From NCBI GenBank assembly GCA_029168955.1, contig JAPDOI010000122.1:62001-126000 (forward strand): 64,000 nucleotides of DNA, in the 5' to 3' direction. Below are positions 34,950 through 47,210 of this stretch, one piece after another (within the stretch, counting starts at the first letter, position 1; every line of letters starts with the position of its first letter). Source of the stretch: Aplectana chamaeleonis (taxonomy: Eukaryota > Nematoda > Chromadorea > Rhabditida > Cosmocercidae). Position numbers and translations under genes: made by a program. The notes beneath the pieces were generated by a model. That model was not told the DNA's origin. It was given only the letters and a program-made list of their open reading frames with translations, and did not search any database.

Positions 34950-36700
34950 TGAATTTTCCCAATATGATTGAATCAAGGTTTTTTAGAAAATTTAGAAATT
35001 ATTCACTTTTTATTTAATTTATTTTTATTTTATTTATTTTTTTATTGCTAGTAACAAAAAAATTTCCCTAATGTGATTGATTCGCGTGTCTCAGGTGAGA
35101 GATCTTGGTTTTTGTTATGATGACACACCAGATTTCGAAGAACATTATATAATCCTGCAAAGGAAGGCTTTTCTACAAACGTATCGGATTTTCAAAGGTA
35201 TATCCACGAAAAATAGAAATGTTCCAATGAAGGCATACAAAACATATGTCAGACCTATAGTTGAAAGTGGAGTTACGGTCTTGAACCCTTATAAAAAGAA
35301 GGATAACGGTGTTTCAGGAATGGTACAAAACAACTACATTAGGAAACTCTTGATTGGGACAGAAGGATTTGATTATTCCTTGATACCCAGTGGTAAGATG
35401 AGGAATACGATTCTCAATCTAAACTCGTTGGAATCTCGTCGAAAGCTAAGAGACGCGTGTATGGTGTTGAAACTGCTATCGGGTCAGCTTAGTGTTAGGG
35501 TGTCCCGAATCTACAGTTCGATACATTCGAGAACCAGGGGAGGAGAGGTCAAGATCTATTTTTCAATGCCTATACGTGCAGGGCAGACTTGATTTTTTTT
35601 TGGTCTAAAGTACACTGCCTCACCAAACATCCTTACATACAGCTCGTTCAAGCGTATGGCTGGTGCAAAGTTATTGGCTTTCTAGATGTGTACTAGTTCT
35701 AGTTTTACACCATTATTGTAGCTTTTTATCACACGCTTGTCTTTTACAGCGTAATAAATAAAATGAAATGGAATCAAGGTTTTTTAGAAATCTTCAAATC
35801 TATTCATTTTTTGTTTAATATTTTTCATTGATAGTAACAGAAAAGAGCTCATTCTTCAGTAGCGAATGGCTGTACCAAAGATCTCAGGAAGAATTGCGGG
35901 GTTCCGGTTTACGCTACTCTTGAATTTTAACTAACAATTTTTTCAAAAGGTTTTCTTGGAAAATTTGAGGATTATCTGACCACTTCATTCGCTTGTTTTT
36001 CATTTTTGACAATTTTCACCTCATAGAATAGTAATGAGAAAGACCTCATTCCTGATTGGCGAGCCAGCTACTGTACCAGATATCACAGGGAAAAAATGCC
36101 CAAATTTGGGCGAAAATCGATGTCCTATATTTGGGGGAAAATTAAGTTTTTATTTTTTAAAATCTTAAAAATGTCTCAATTTTCTTTGTTTTGACCGGAA
36201 TTTAAAATTTTGACTTCTTAAAAGGCATAATATCAGACGGAGCTCATTATTGACTAGCAAAATAGTGGCTGTACCGTAGACCTTCAACAAAATCGCCAGT
36301 TTCCAGCGGCAGCCAATACTATACATTCGTAAGAACTGTGTTCTTCAACTTTTGAAACTGTTTAATTATTTTTTGTCCTATTTTAGGTCACGGTAGCAGG
36401 AAAAAACTGTTTCTTCCCTAGAAAATCGGTGGTTGTACCATAGATCTCGAAAAAATCACAGAATTCCGGCAAAAATCAGTCTCCCCTGTTAGGTAAACAA
36501 AATTTTTGTGATTTTTCAAATTTCTGAGAAATCGTTCAATTATCCTGTTTCAAAACGTAATGGCTTGGAAAAGCTAATTTTTTGTCTAGCGAACCAGCGG
36601 CTGTGGCAAAGATCGCAGCAAAAATCGCTCATTACCGGCGAAAATCTATCAAACTTCTGAAGATCGTGTTCTTTAAAATTAATAATTTCTTCAACATCGC
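34950..36700. repeat. Degenerate tandem array (about 165-198 bp units) split by a LINE
   Basis: Related units start near 35845, 36042, 36240, 36405 and 36570. Each has a GAGCTCATT-like start, then a GGCTGTACCAAAGATC-like block, then a CCGGCGAAAATC-like block. A partial unit with AATCAAGGTTTTTTAGAAA occurs at 34975 and again at 35773, on either side of the LINE fragment, showing that the LINE inserted into the array. Units are diverged and no function is assigned. Confidence 0.65.
35065..35775 (+). mobile_element. Non-LTR retrotransposon (CR1/RTE-like LINE), 3' fragment
   Basis: The open frame at 35077-35592 (171 residues) carries the C-terminal reverse-transcriptase layout VRDLGF..D..F..H, KAFLQTYRIFKG, YKTYVRP..ES, NPYKKKD, VQNNYIRKL. 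This is the thumb and connection region of LINE polymerases. All catalytic polymerase motifs are missing, so the copy is 5'-truncated. The 3' tail ends in AATAAATAAAATG-type sequence near 35752-35766. It has landed inside the degenerate tandem array at 34950-36700. Confidence 0.85.
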
Positions 36701-37848
36701 GTCATTTTCTAGCTTTCGACTGTTGGTTAGAATTATGGCTTTTTGGGTTTTTCAGCGAAATTCGATTTCTCAAGTTATCTTTTCATATCATGATTTCGTG
36801 AAAATTTTTTCTCGGTGGGACTCCGCTTTAGAGACAGGTTTTCAAACAACAAAATTTGACTCTTCACGCTATTTCTTTCGGTTGTCGTCCAACCATGTGT
36901 CCGTTTAAAGATATTCGGAGGATTATGATAGTTCACGGCAGGCGAATTGCTTTGCACCCGCACTTAGTACGCATTGTAATCCTTTCAAAATCGAAAAGAA
37001 AGGGTTTTCAGAATCCTATGGGCAGGGTCAATGATTATCTTCTCGTGTTTCCCATCTACTAGGGAAAGTCAAATATTCCCACTTCGCCCAGAAGCAGCTG
37101 CATCTCATGATTTTTGGCACCCGGGAAACATTGAATCGAAGATTTGGCCTCTGGCGATTTCAAATTTGATTCTATATTTTGAGGTCAGATTGCTCATCAC
37201 ATCAGATGCCTGTGTTCCCACCGTCGTCGAAGAGGCCATGAAGACATTTGCGTGTTGTCCCAAAGGACCGACACAGGGGCAGCAGCGCGCGGTAAGATTC
37301 CCATATAGAGCTCGTTGTTTGGGTAGTCATGGGGTCATGTCAAACCATCACTTCACGCTTCACGGGGTCATCACCACCTGCTGTGTGAAATCTCCCCGGG
37401 ACATTTCGACAAAGAGCTGGAGTGTCGCCGCTGGCACCTCATACTATAGCCTCTCTGCACCTCATTAAGGGCCATTATGTCGGATTGGATTGTCAGATTT
37501 AGGAACTCTCAGGGAGAACCAAGTATACCCGCAGTTCTTTGTTATCATGGATTAGATGACCTTACCGTAAGATACCCCACACTTTGGTGCCGAAATATGC
37601 AGCTAAATTTTTTCCCAGGAGGAAAAAAAACTGACAGAATGTTTTACAGACTAGGCTACTATAAAATACAATAAAAATGTATGCACTGCATCTATTTATA
37701 GGAAAGGATAAGGAAGAGGGATGTTGGAGAAAAAAAGGAAATTGAAGGTGAAAAAGTTCGTTTAGCCCTAACCTCGAGAATGAAGAAAACAGGAGCCAGA
37801 AGCAGAATACAATTGACAAGAACTCTACGCAGAGCCTGACGTAGTAAA
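36701..37848. other. No recognisable gene
   Basis: Open frames at 37031-37468 and 37477-37674 are not protein-like. TCGGATTGGATTGTCA near 37480 resembles GCGGATTAAATTGTCA near 38813, suggesting an unclassified dispersed repeat. Confidence 0.45.
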
Positions 37849-38089
37849 GTCTGTCCGAGTATGACTGTCCGCTCACGCGGTCGGCGTGCGTGTCGAACGG
37901 AAGTCGCGAATCTATTTCCGGACTAGCCTTCATACGGCTGCGAACCGCTGGCTGGAATACTATTCATTTTTTGTCTAATAATCCTGCTGATCGATTTACA
38001 AGTTCAAAAAAGAGCCGTCTCGGCGACAACTCGGCACGCTCGCCGACCGGGTGGGCGGGCAGTCTAATTCGGATGAACTCTGCCTACTG
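37849..38089. mobile_element. MITE family G copy 2
   Basis: Left GTCTGTCCGAGTATGACTGT..CACGCGGTCGGCGTGCG, mirrored at the right by CACGCTCGCCGACCGGGTGG and GGGCAGTCTAATTCGGAT. Confidence 0.65.
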
Positions 38090-38273
38090 ACGGCAATTTT
38101 GAAGAGTGGAGAGCATGGAGACATATTACTTCATAGATTTTTTTCTCCTAATTTTATGCGCTATTTTTTTATTAAAAATTTCATAGTATCTCATTCTTTT
38201 GTATTAAGATGTTTCGAATGTTTTAATTTTCTTCCGTTTTTATGTTTATTGAATTGTTTTTATTTGTCATTTA

Positions 38274-38510
38274 CAGTTGACCACAATGTTAAAAGGACAT
38301 GGTGCGGTTGCGGACTCGCACTAATTTATGGTAGAATCTGGCACTTTGCCAGATTTAGTCATCGATCGGGGCCAACCGGCGGCTCTCTCCTCACGAGAAT
38401 ATCAGCTGTGGCGCCGATCGATGACGAAATCTGTCAGAGCGTCAGATTCTACCGTAGTTTTAGTGCGAGTCCGCAACCGCACCATGTCCTTTTAACATTG
38501 CGGTCAACTG
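38274..38510. mobile_element. 237 bp foldback MITE (family E) with TA target duplication
   Basis: Begins CAGTTGACCACAATGTTAAA and ends with the inverted copy closing in GGTCAACTG. The two halves are mirrored for more than 100 bp, differing at only a few positions near the ends. TA flanks both sides (38272-38273, 38511-38512), so this is a Tc1/mariner-mobilised MITE and a young-looking copy. It creates a spurious long open frame across 38051-38743. Confidence 0.88.
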
Positions 38511-39883
38511 TATTTTATTTTTCAATTGTTTTTATTTCCTTTTTTCCGAAAACAACATCCAATTGCAGGAAATCGCAAAGTACCATCCAGAAAACTTTCT
38601 ACACAAAGCCGAATGTGCCTTTTCTAGGTAGGGCTATTTTTCTCATCGAAATCTCACCCAACTTCTTACGACTGTTGCCATCCTCTACCCATACATTATT
38701 GATTGAACAACTTGCTGAGAGAATCACCATGGGTGGAATCTGAATAGCCATCGTATTGCCACAGGCGCTTTGTAATACAGGTTGTCCACACCTCATCAAG
38801 GACCATCATGGCGGATTAAATTGTCATATGTGGGAATTTCCGAACAATGAGGTGTCCGCCAGGGGATGTCACCTGTTCCATATCTTATATAACAAGGATT
38901 AGACCTTGATATTGTGTACTTCACACCTTGGTTATAAATCCCACGACCCTAATCCAGGCAATTTAGCCAGGAGATAACCTGCCACCTCGATATCAGGACA
39001 AGTTCTGGCAAGATTAATTGATAGCGAAAATGATGAGATACACAGGAAAAGCCAGATTTTTATACTTGTAAATTTTCATATACTATTAAATTCATGTTAC
39101 TGTAAGTTTTGTTAGTTAGTTACTAAACCTTTCTAACATTAAGAGCATTCAAAAGGGCTAGATTCGGAGCTTGAACTAGTTAGTGATAAACGTCCAGGGC
39201 GGAAATGGGAAACGCTTTTTGTTAATAAAAATGGTAGATGACGGCTATAAGTTTCAGCAAATAGTAGTGTGACACCGCTGTAAGTCCCAGACACGGTTCA
39301 TCTCGTTTACCCTACATTACACGATTTGACACGTTTGTAGCACTATATTAAATTTCAACACGACGCTAATCCATTTTTTGACAGGTCTTCACAATCCATA
39401 ACTGCTCACCACTGTGGTGTCAACGTGTCAAAACGTGCAGTTTCTGTGTGAACGCGTTGGAACGCCTGTTCCTAACGGTGGTGTTACTTTGCTATACATT
39501 AGAAGTTATAATAGATGGAATGTCATGCCCTCTGGAAACAGGTCCTTGCAAATGACACACGTTCGACTTCTGCCTGTCCCCAAAGTTTTGCATTCAACTG
39601 AGCTACCTTGTGATATCCTGTTATGGTTGAAATGCATGAAATAGTCAGAAACTTAATCAGAGTTTCAATTAATTCTAGCCTTCATAAAAAATCGAACACT
39701 CAACGCGTCATTCAACGCGCTGCGTGTGCGCGCGATGCTCTCTCTCCGGCTGCTAAGCGCTCTCTCGTTGTCTTTAGCCTCCACACCGCGCCCGTGCGCG
39801 AATGAACTCCGGGAATTTGGCATTTTTACAGCACGTACCTCATATTCTCTAGAAGGTCAAAAATCAACGAAAAAAGTGCATAT
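38511..39883. other. No recognisable gene
   Basis: Unassigned DNA; only short frames. A repeat word shared with 37480 occurs near 38813. Confidence 0.45.
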
Positions 39884-40191
39884 CTAAGGTCGGCACGCTT
39901 TGATTCTTTATGTTTCTTGTTGTGTGTTGGTTCAAACTCGGTGCATGTACAGGCTATAAAACGGCGAAATTCACATGATTCCTACGCGTGCTGGTGCGGA
40001 GCGGAGGTTAGAAACAGCGAGAGAGCGGGGGGCAGAAGGAGGCTGAGACGTCGCGCGCGCCGCTCGCGCTTCGAATGATGTGAATTACGACGTTTTATAG
40101 AGGGTACATATGTTATAAGATAAGTGCACAGAGTTTGCTCCGACACACTATAGACAAAGCAAAGTATCAGTGCGATCCGTGCAGACTGTTG
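39884..40191. mobile_element. MITE family A copy 4 with inner insertion
   Basis: Left AAGGTCGGCACGC and right GTGCGATCCGTGCAGACTG are family A ends. The centre is expanded by about 150 bp, including a GCGGAGCGG..AGAGACAGCGAGAGAG-type block (family K) also seen near 57400 and 60480. Confidence 0.65.
39970..40110. repeat. Family K repeat copy 1 (GCGGAGCGG..AGAGAGCG)
   Basis: Contains GTGCTGGTGCGGAGCGGAGG, ACAGCGAGAGAGCG and a CGCGCGCCGCTCGCGC block, matching copies near 57388-57520 and 60455-60605. It lies inside family A copy 4. Confidence 0.6.
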
Positions 40192-42716
40192 AATTCGACT
40201 CCGAGAACGACAATACGTCCTTCCTTCATCAGCGAAATTCTGTCTTTCGGAACAATTCTCTCTCTCTCTCACACTCTTTCTCCCTCTCTGTCGCTCTATT
40301 TCCCTCTTTCTCTCATTGAAAGACTCGGTACTTTATAGAATGAGTGTCTAACTTCAGAATCCATGGATTAGGTATGAGTCAATTTTTTCAAAATGTTCTG
40401 GAATTGGAAATCGGAGAATGGAACTTTCCTTTCAATCTTGGAAGGCTAAAATCGGAACGTCAGAAACATCGGAACTAGGCATTCCAGAATATCGGAAAAT
40501 TGTCCATCCCGATTTCTCGTCTACCCCGCTTTTTTCAAAAATCCAAAATCTGAAGTCCAAAATTCATCGTGATTCGGGAGTTTGGCATTATGCCCATCCC
40601 TGCTATGGATTCTTCTGGATTCTGAGGGTCTTCTAATTCTTTGTTCCTTTACAGACAACAGCAGAAACTAAAGGAGGAACTTAGAACTTCTCGGTGTACC
40701 TCTGGACCAATTTCGAGAGATTCGTGGTGAAATTCTAAAGTTTACTCCTACTTCCGGATATGTATCAGTTAAGATCTTTCTCGAAACAGATGACCTGTTT
40801 GGGAAGAGCGGGAAACATCTGGGGCTCATTGATGTTGTTCTAGTGAAACTGTGAGAGCTGTAACTTAAACGTACTTCTGAAAAATCGGACGACTCTGAGT
40901 ACCTTTTAAGGAACCTCGATCACACCTCTGGACAGCCGGTAGAAAAAAGGCAGGGCTTCTGGGACAGGTCCTGTATTGACGGATGCATGGGAACATACTG
41001 AAGCAACTTTGAAGAATTTCAATTGCATACAGCGCTCAGTCGAGACCCGAATTTCAAGAACACCTAGCAACATTAATGGATGAAACTACATGCAAACCTC
41101 ACCATTTTTTCGCTCTTACGTATGCGCTACTTCCCATCGATTCGTTACACCTCACTGACCTCGTGGTGCGTTTTGGATTTCCCCGCTATTGCGAAGGCTT
41201 GCGTAACGCGACATTGCGCTGATCTTCAGGCCCGTAACTGCAGACACACGTCTATGCCGTGGTTGATGTCACAGTTATGTGGGAATATGTGTGATAGGTT
41301 GCGCAACGCAGGTGTTAGCGTAAGCGGTCGGTCAACAGCGATAAGGCCCACCTCTCCTTGATGGCTAAGCTGCTGAGTAGCGCGGAGTTTGCGCGCATTA
41401 ATGACAGCAAATAAAGTAATTAGGTTATCATAAGACAGGTGGAGATGGAGGTCTAACGGACGAACACTTGCGTGAGATGGAGGGTCCATGGGGTCATCTC
41501 GAGCCACGTTAATGGTGAGCCTCGTTTGGATTCAAAGGCTCGCATATTTGAGGATGGAGGCACTGGGAATGATTCTGAATACCCTCATCCTCCAGGGAGG
41601 GAAACCTGAGTTTGGCATCGCGGATACACTGCACCTTTTTAATTAGAATGCGGACTATACTGCGTCAGTCTCGGTTCAATTTGTTCCATTTGAAACAGCA
41701 AGAAGATGGAAATGAACTCAGAATTTTCGCAGGCCTCACTAGGCGCACTGTAATGTTTCCGGTCCATCTTGCAAAAATGGCAAGAATCAGAAGAAGTAGT
41801 TGTTTGGAGTGCTTATCACAAAACAATCAAAACATTGGGAACCATTTCCGCGGCCAGCAACCCCAAACAAACCTTACAGCGAAGTTTGGGAAAAAAGCCA
41901 AAGCATCAGATTCTGAGAAGTGTATATGCCTCAAAAACTATGTAAACTGGTTATTTATACTTTAGCACAATTTTCACAGCTAAAAATTTTCGACGTTTCT
42001 CAGATTTCTGCCGTAATAATAGTAGATGGGTACAAATCCTGAAAAAAAATCCGGAGAATATAGGACAAGCATTTTTTGATAGCCTCTGACTCTTCTAAAA
42101 CTGAAAAAAGGTAAAAAAAACCATGTACACCGTTTCTTGAAAATAGCAGTTTTTTTTTCGATATTTCTTTCCACATGAATAACTTCCCTGTTTTCAATCA
42201 CCGTAGAAATTCTATTCTACCGAACTGTTCAGAGGGTCCCTCTGGGAAATATCAATGGCACAAGATGTTTCGAAAGATATTAGTTCCTGCTATTCAGACC
42301 TTTACAATTTTCACGACCATGTAGCAATAAGTCGCCAACGGGCGACAAACAGGTCTGAACAACTCAAAATTATCCTCCAATGCGCTACCCCCCATCTGTA
42401 GTTAGAGTGTGAAGCTCACTATCATGAAAAGTGTTCAACGTCGCTGCACCCGACTGTACACGAGCTTCCTCCTCTAGACAAACTCGCCTCTGGAATCTAC
42501 CGAGAATTCACCCCGAACTTAGATTCAAAAGAGCATTGAGCGCGATACCACCGCGAGTCTTGGAAACTCTGCGTAAATGACGCGAACTAACCGAGAAACT
42601 ACCAAGGAGTGACCATCGCGAGTTTTCGGCGAAAAATCCGGTAAACTAAAAATGATGTGATTGAAGCGAGAAGAAGTCTGCCGCGAAATCGCCGTGATGA
42701 CACAGTCATAATAGCA
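40192..42716. other. No recognisable gene
   Basis: A CT-rich tract (about 40258-40320) is followed by unassigned DNA. The frame at 41612-41965 has no family resemblance. Confidence 0.4.
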
Positions 42717-42878
42717 ATGAGAGAGCGGTGGATCACTAGCCATAATGGTAAGGGTTGGTGATTCGAATCTTGAAATGCATCAGCGAAAACTGTGGCAGAT
42801 TCGCGAAAGAATTCCGACATTACCGTGTCTCCGTCTGGTCGAGGCAGTGGGATCGACCGATCGGCCCTGCCTAATCAA
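42717..42878 (+). CDS. Possible two-exon 5' coding segment, unidentified
   Basis: ATG at 42717; exon 42717-42747 ends at ATG^GTAAGG. A 51 bp intron ends GTGGCAG, and exon 42799-42878 ends at CAA^GTGAGC. The phases fit, giving MRERWITSHND and a Ser/Asn-rich stretch. A minus-strand frame (42599-42820) with a hydrophobic segment overlaps and is just as open. Low confidence on strand and reality. Confidence 0.2.
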
Positions 42879-44630
42879 GTGAGCATGATGAAGTCAGTTA
42901 CTGGATTGGATCAGTTCATTGAAGAAGCGCGTCTAGTCTCAAGCATTGGTGCGGCGACGGCGTTTATTGGCATTGCACCATATAACTTTCTCTCCGTAGG
43001 AGAGATTTTTATATCACGGAGCCAGGGCCCATCCATACTCCCTAACGGCGACGCGTTACGCGCGTACAAAGACGGCGACGCTGTGGTCGAACTCAATAAT
43101 GTTTGTCCCAACATTGCTGTGCATACTATTTCTATCCTCGCGTTCTTCACCTTGCCAGCAGAGGATAGCACTGAAATTATTTATCACGGAGCGGAATGAA
43201 ATGGGTGATAGAGTGATAACAAAAATGAAGAAAAACGCGGTACGGACGTGGCCGCTACGAAGGAGCACGTGGTGCGCGGGCATGGCGTCCGGCCCTTCGT
43301 ACTCCACTGGGACGCCCGCGCACGAAGTCCTGGCTTTAGAAGTATGAACAGCCCCTTGCGTTCCTTACGCCCGCTGCTGCAGCTATCTAATAGTGTCGAA
43401 ACGTTGTGATCTTGGAACGATTATGTTGGAGCAGCTGTACGCCACAACAGCGGTTTTCACAGGTGCGCATGTGAAAAAGGCTTTACAATGGAAAGTATAG
43501 TCAACGCGGATTAGTCCGTCGGTTTGCTGTCTGCCCAAGAAGTGTGCATCTCTGCGTGTCTGTGTATGCGGCGCGTAACCTCTATGCCTAACTATTACGC
43601 GAAAATACCGATACAGCGAACGATTCCGCGTTGACTGCATGGTAGGTCCTCCTCCTGTCATTTGCAGCCAAAGGCTCGCGCTGATGAACTGGATACTGAT
43701 GGTGACTCAAAACCGTTTAGCTGAACTTTCCCATAGTCCCAAAGAGGAAGCTTCAATGTTTTTTTGTCCCAATGTCTATGTTTACAGCAACGGCGGCTAA
43801 ATACAACCAAATATCCATTTCAAATCTCAGAAGCCATTGTTTTTGTGCGACCCTATTGGTACCGGAATTTGCTTCAAACTTGGTTTTTCGCCTCGTGTAG
43901 TGTGGTTTTTTTTTCACGTTCTGTCTGTGTTCTTGTGAAATTTATTGATGTCGAATTCAAACTGCTGGTGGCTAGGGGAAACCAAGAAGGAGGAGGAGGA
44001 CGGTTGAGGAGCGAAAAAACGGCTCCGGACGAAAAGGGCAAGCACCGCTATGAGATGACAAGCCTAACCTATTACCCAAAAACAAAAACCGCCTGATTCA
44101 TGCTACCGTGGGTACAGAAGAGCTGTGGTGTTGTGGTGACCGGGGATGTATGGAAAACCAGGTGAGAGTCCCCGGGTTAGTACGAGCGATGACTCTGTTG
44201 AAAACATTAGGGGCCACATTGACAAACATTACCGGTGGAGGCTTACGGTAGCGTTCCGACAGGTGCTGGTTGGAGTAAGGTTGAGTTTTTTGCACATTAG
44301 ATCTGCCTCTATTCCAGTTTAAAGAATCGTGAGAGCTTCAATTTCTCATAAGGACCAAGAAAGGCATAATTTTATAGGGTTTCTTCACACAGCTTCTGCT
44401 GGAGAAAGTCCTGCTTCTCGAAGTAACCAGGCTCTTCTAATCAGTGCTGTAATTTGATTAATTAATATTTTGGATTACTCATTCACTGAATTATTATTCG
44501 TTCACCTTTTTGATTTATATATTTAATTAACTATTCGAGAAAATATTTATTGAATGGTTTATTTAATAATTAAACATTAGATATTTTTATTTATCTATTT
44601 AATAAGAAAATCACTTATTCATTTGTACAA
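42879..44630. other. No secure gene
   Basis: Overlapping open frames on both strands at 42900-43350 are undecided. AT-rich ATTTAATTA sequence fills 44440-44630. Confidence 0.4.
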
Positions 44631-44703
44631 CACATTTTTTCAACTTTATAAGCTCACCTACATACGCAGTATGTAGATGAACTTATAAAGATGAAAAAAT
44701 GTG
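44631..44703. repeat. 73 nt near-perfect hairpin
   Basis: Two arms of about 35 nt (CACATTTTTTCAACTTTATA and, at the far side, AAAGATGAAAAAATGTG) pair with three mismatches around CATACGCAGTATG. It could form an RNA hairpin or a cruciform. The very small loop fits a tiny foldback repeat at least as well as a microRNA precursor. Confidence 0.6.
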
Positions 44704-44774
44704 TTTCCTGAAATCTCATACTATTGGCCACCTGTTCAACTTCAACCTTTCCTGCTCATACTGCATTTTATGAA

Positions 44775-44940
44775 GCGTGTGTGGTGTAGTGGCAGGAGGC
44801 GCTGCTTTCGCGGCACAAGGTCTAGTTGGATCCTGGCCCAAGGCCCACAGAGTCTCTATCAGCCCTGTTTGGGTAAACTGGGGCAGATTCATCTGGGAAG
44901 ATAGCACTGACTTGAAAATCAGCTAGTCCCCGCAAGTCAT
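44775..44940 (+). repeat. Possible tRNA-derived SINE
   Basis: TGGTGTAGTGG (44782-44792) fits an A box. GTCTAGTTGGATCC about 35 bases on is only a weak B box. The 3' part has CTGACTTGAAAATCAG, a small hairpin. Confidence 0.35.
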
Positions 44941-45738
44941 TGTATAATATAAGCCTCAAACATATTCAAGCGTCTACGATTACGAGGTCTCGCCGCGTCC
45001 GTCGCTGAAGTATTCCAGTGCCTTAAGTGAAATTATGGGGAAGGAAATCACCGCTCGCCGCTGAAATAGACGCCGAAATGTTTCGAAATTGAGCCGCTAC
45101 GCTACGATGAAGACGCCAATTTTTGAATTGCGGCGCGATTTCGAAATCCCTCGACGTGGTCATACCTGCCAATGGAACTCACGGTCATCTACCGTACACC
45201 ATAAATAGTGGCAACGGGGCAACTCCATTCGAAACCTTTCCAAATTATAGGCTTCGATAATTGTATAGATTCGAATACCCCCCTTTTTTTAGAAGTCCGA
45301 TTATTGAATAGATCCGAATACCCCCCTTTTAGAGGTCCGATATTTTAAAAGTATTCGAATAGTGCGATTTTAGAAATTCTGATAATGAATACGTATTCGA
45401 ATAGCTTCGAATCTATTCGAATGGCACAACTATAGTATTTACCAATGCTCTAGCACAGGTAAATTTAAAAAGAAGAAAAGGAGAAGAGCGAAGAGGCCGT
45501 ACAAGATCTTCAAATTGAAATCAAATTTCGCTGAGCTATAACCATTTTACTATTGAAAAGGACGGCTCTCATTCTGAGCGTTTTCTGTTGTTGTTGTTGT
45601 TGTTTATCTCTCATTGTTTTCGATCCGTGTTTTCTGTAATGATTTGTCTTCTCTCTTCTTATTGTTTTGGAATACCCAACATGCCTCTCTCTGTTGGATG
45701 ATTGCTCGATAGATGTTCTTAGCGCTTTCACCAAGAGA

Positions 45739-45914
45739 TGAATAAATAATTAAATAAATAAAATAAAATAAATAAATAAAACAATAAGTAGATAATTAAA
45801 TGAATAACTAAACAAAATAATAAGGTAAACGAATATTGAAATAAATAAACAAATAAATGAATAATTAGTTGAGTAATTAAATAAATAAATAGGTAAGTAA
45901 ATAAATAAATAAAT
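45739..45914. repeat. AATA/AAATAAATA low-complexity tract
   Basis: About 175 bp built from AATAAATA-type words with scattered changes. It produces spurious hydrophobic open frames on the minus strand. Confidence 0.8.
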
Positions 45915-47210
45915 TGGGGCAGCAAGATTTGGAACATCGAAAATTGTTTTGTGCTTCGAACCTATGACGTTAGTCACTCGGGTTTGTCTTTCTTTTTCTG
46001 AATACTTCTCAAAAAACAAGTACGTATCAACGCGCAGTTTCGGATATTAGGATTCCACGAGATAAAGAGAATCCAACACTTCGGAAACTTCCTTTGGGTG
46101 GACAACTCTTTCACTGACGCGGTCCATCCTGATTTGGGCGGACTTCTCTGCCTTATCTGATCGTTCTTACTTCTTTGCTTTTTTGATTAACACAAAGCTT
46201 TTATTTCCGCGAGAAAAAAAGTCAAACCTTAAAATCTAGAACACCGCTTCTAATGTAAGTAGCTATTACGCAAGGTTAGCAGCACTGAAATATGCCAAAA
46301 AAAAACTTGCACCCTTTGGAATGTTTTCGTCGAAGATCTTCCGAAGAGCAAAACAGAATCTTCGAACAAGCTGAATAGGCGCCCTCGTTTTGTGCGCAAA
46401 TGAAGGGTCAAAAAACATTTTTTAGCTCGCTTGAGGCGCGGGCGAGGCGAATTGAGACCGATGTTGAGAAATTGCTTCCAAGAAGGAGACCCACATTTAT
46501 TCGATACGTCCGAGGTGGCAATCGAAACACAGAATCCTAGCAATCCTTTGCTGAAAAATTGTCATTTTGTTGACTTTCACTTTCAACCTATGTTTGTACC
46601 GACTGCGTCCCAAATTGGCTATGTATGTAGGTGTCTAAAAGCAATCCACTACTACTATGACCTCATGTCCACACGGTACAAATCCCCTGCTATTAATCCA
46701 TTCACTTTCATTTCACCTACCCCTATTGTTGAGGCGATAGTTACTGTGAATGGCCCTTATGTCATCTTCTCTAGCCGTCATCACGTCATGTGGCTCGGTC
46801 TCCACAGACCTGGCATCAGGTCACTCCCTGCCCCTATTTTTGTGTGCATGATGTTGCTATCCGGAAACACATGTGGCTAGGCATAGGGGAGGAAATTGGT
46901 TCGTTGAAGACAAAGTGTGGCCTTCGTGGATCGTCGCGTTTTTTCCATGTGGCCCACAAATTCATTTCGCGCACTCAGCATCTACCCACACACACGTTCA
47001 CATACACACACAGACCATTCCTGCCGGGTAATAAAAAATGCCACCAAAAAAGCATTCGCTCCACGACTACTAAGTCGTTAATCAGTACGCTGAGGTCTCT
47101 TTGTTAGCCGGGGTCTAGCCAGGCAGGGTTCCCATCTGCTCCTGTCCTCATTTTTTGCCTCGGTTGATGCCCACCCACAGCTACATACGACCCCGACTAG
47201 CGCGTTTAAA
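45915..47210. other. No secure gene
   Basis: A 149-codon plus frame at 46431-46880 has no recognisable motif or splice context, and is left uncalled. Confidence 0.4.

Noticed and set aside
38051..38743. Longest open frame in the window (230 codons)
   Set aside because: It runs through a foldback MITE (38274-38510) and AT-rich flanks; the peptide is not protein-like.
45728..46019. Hydrophobic minus-strand frames resembling membrane segments
   Set aside because: They are translations of the AATAAATA low-complexity tract.
46431..46880. 149-codon plus frame
   Set aside because: No recognisable motif, no convincing splice sites, and composition similar to surrounding noncoding DNA.
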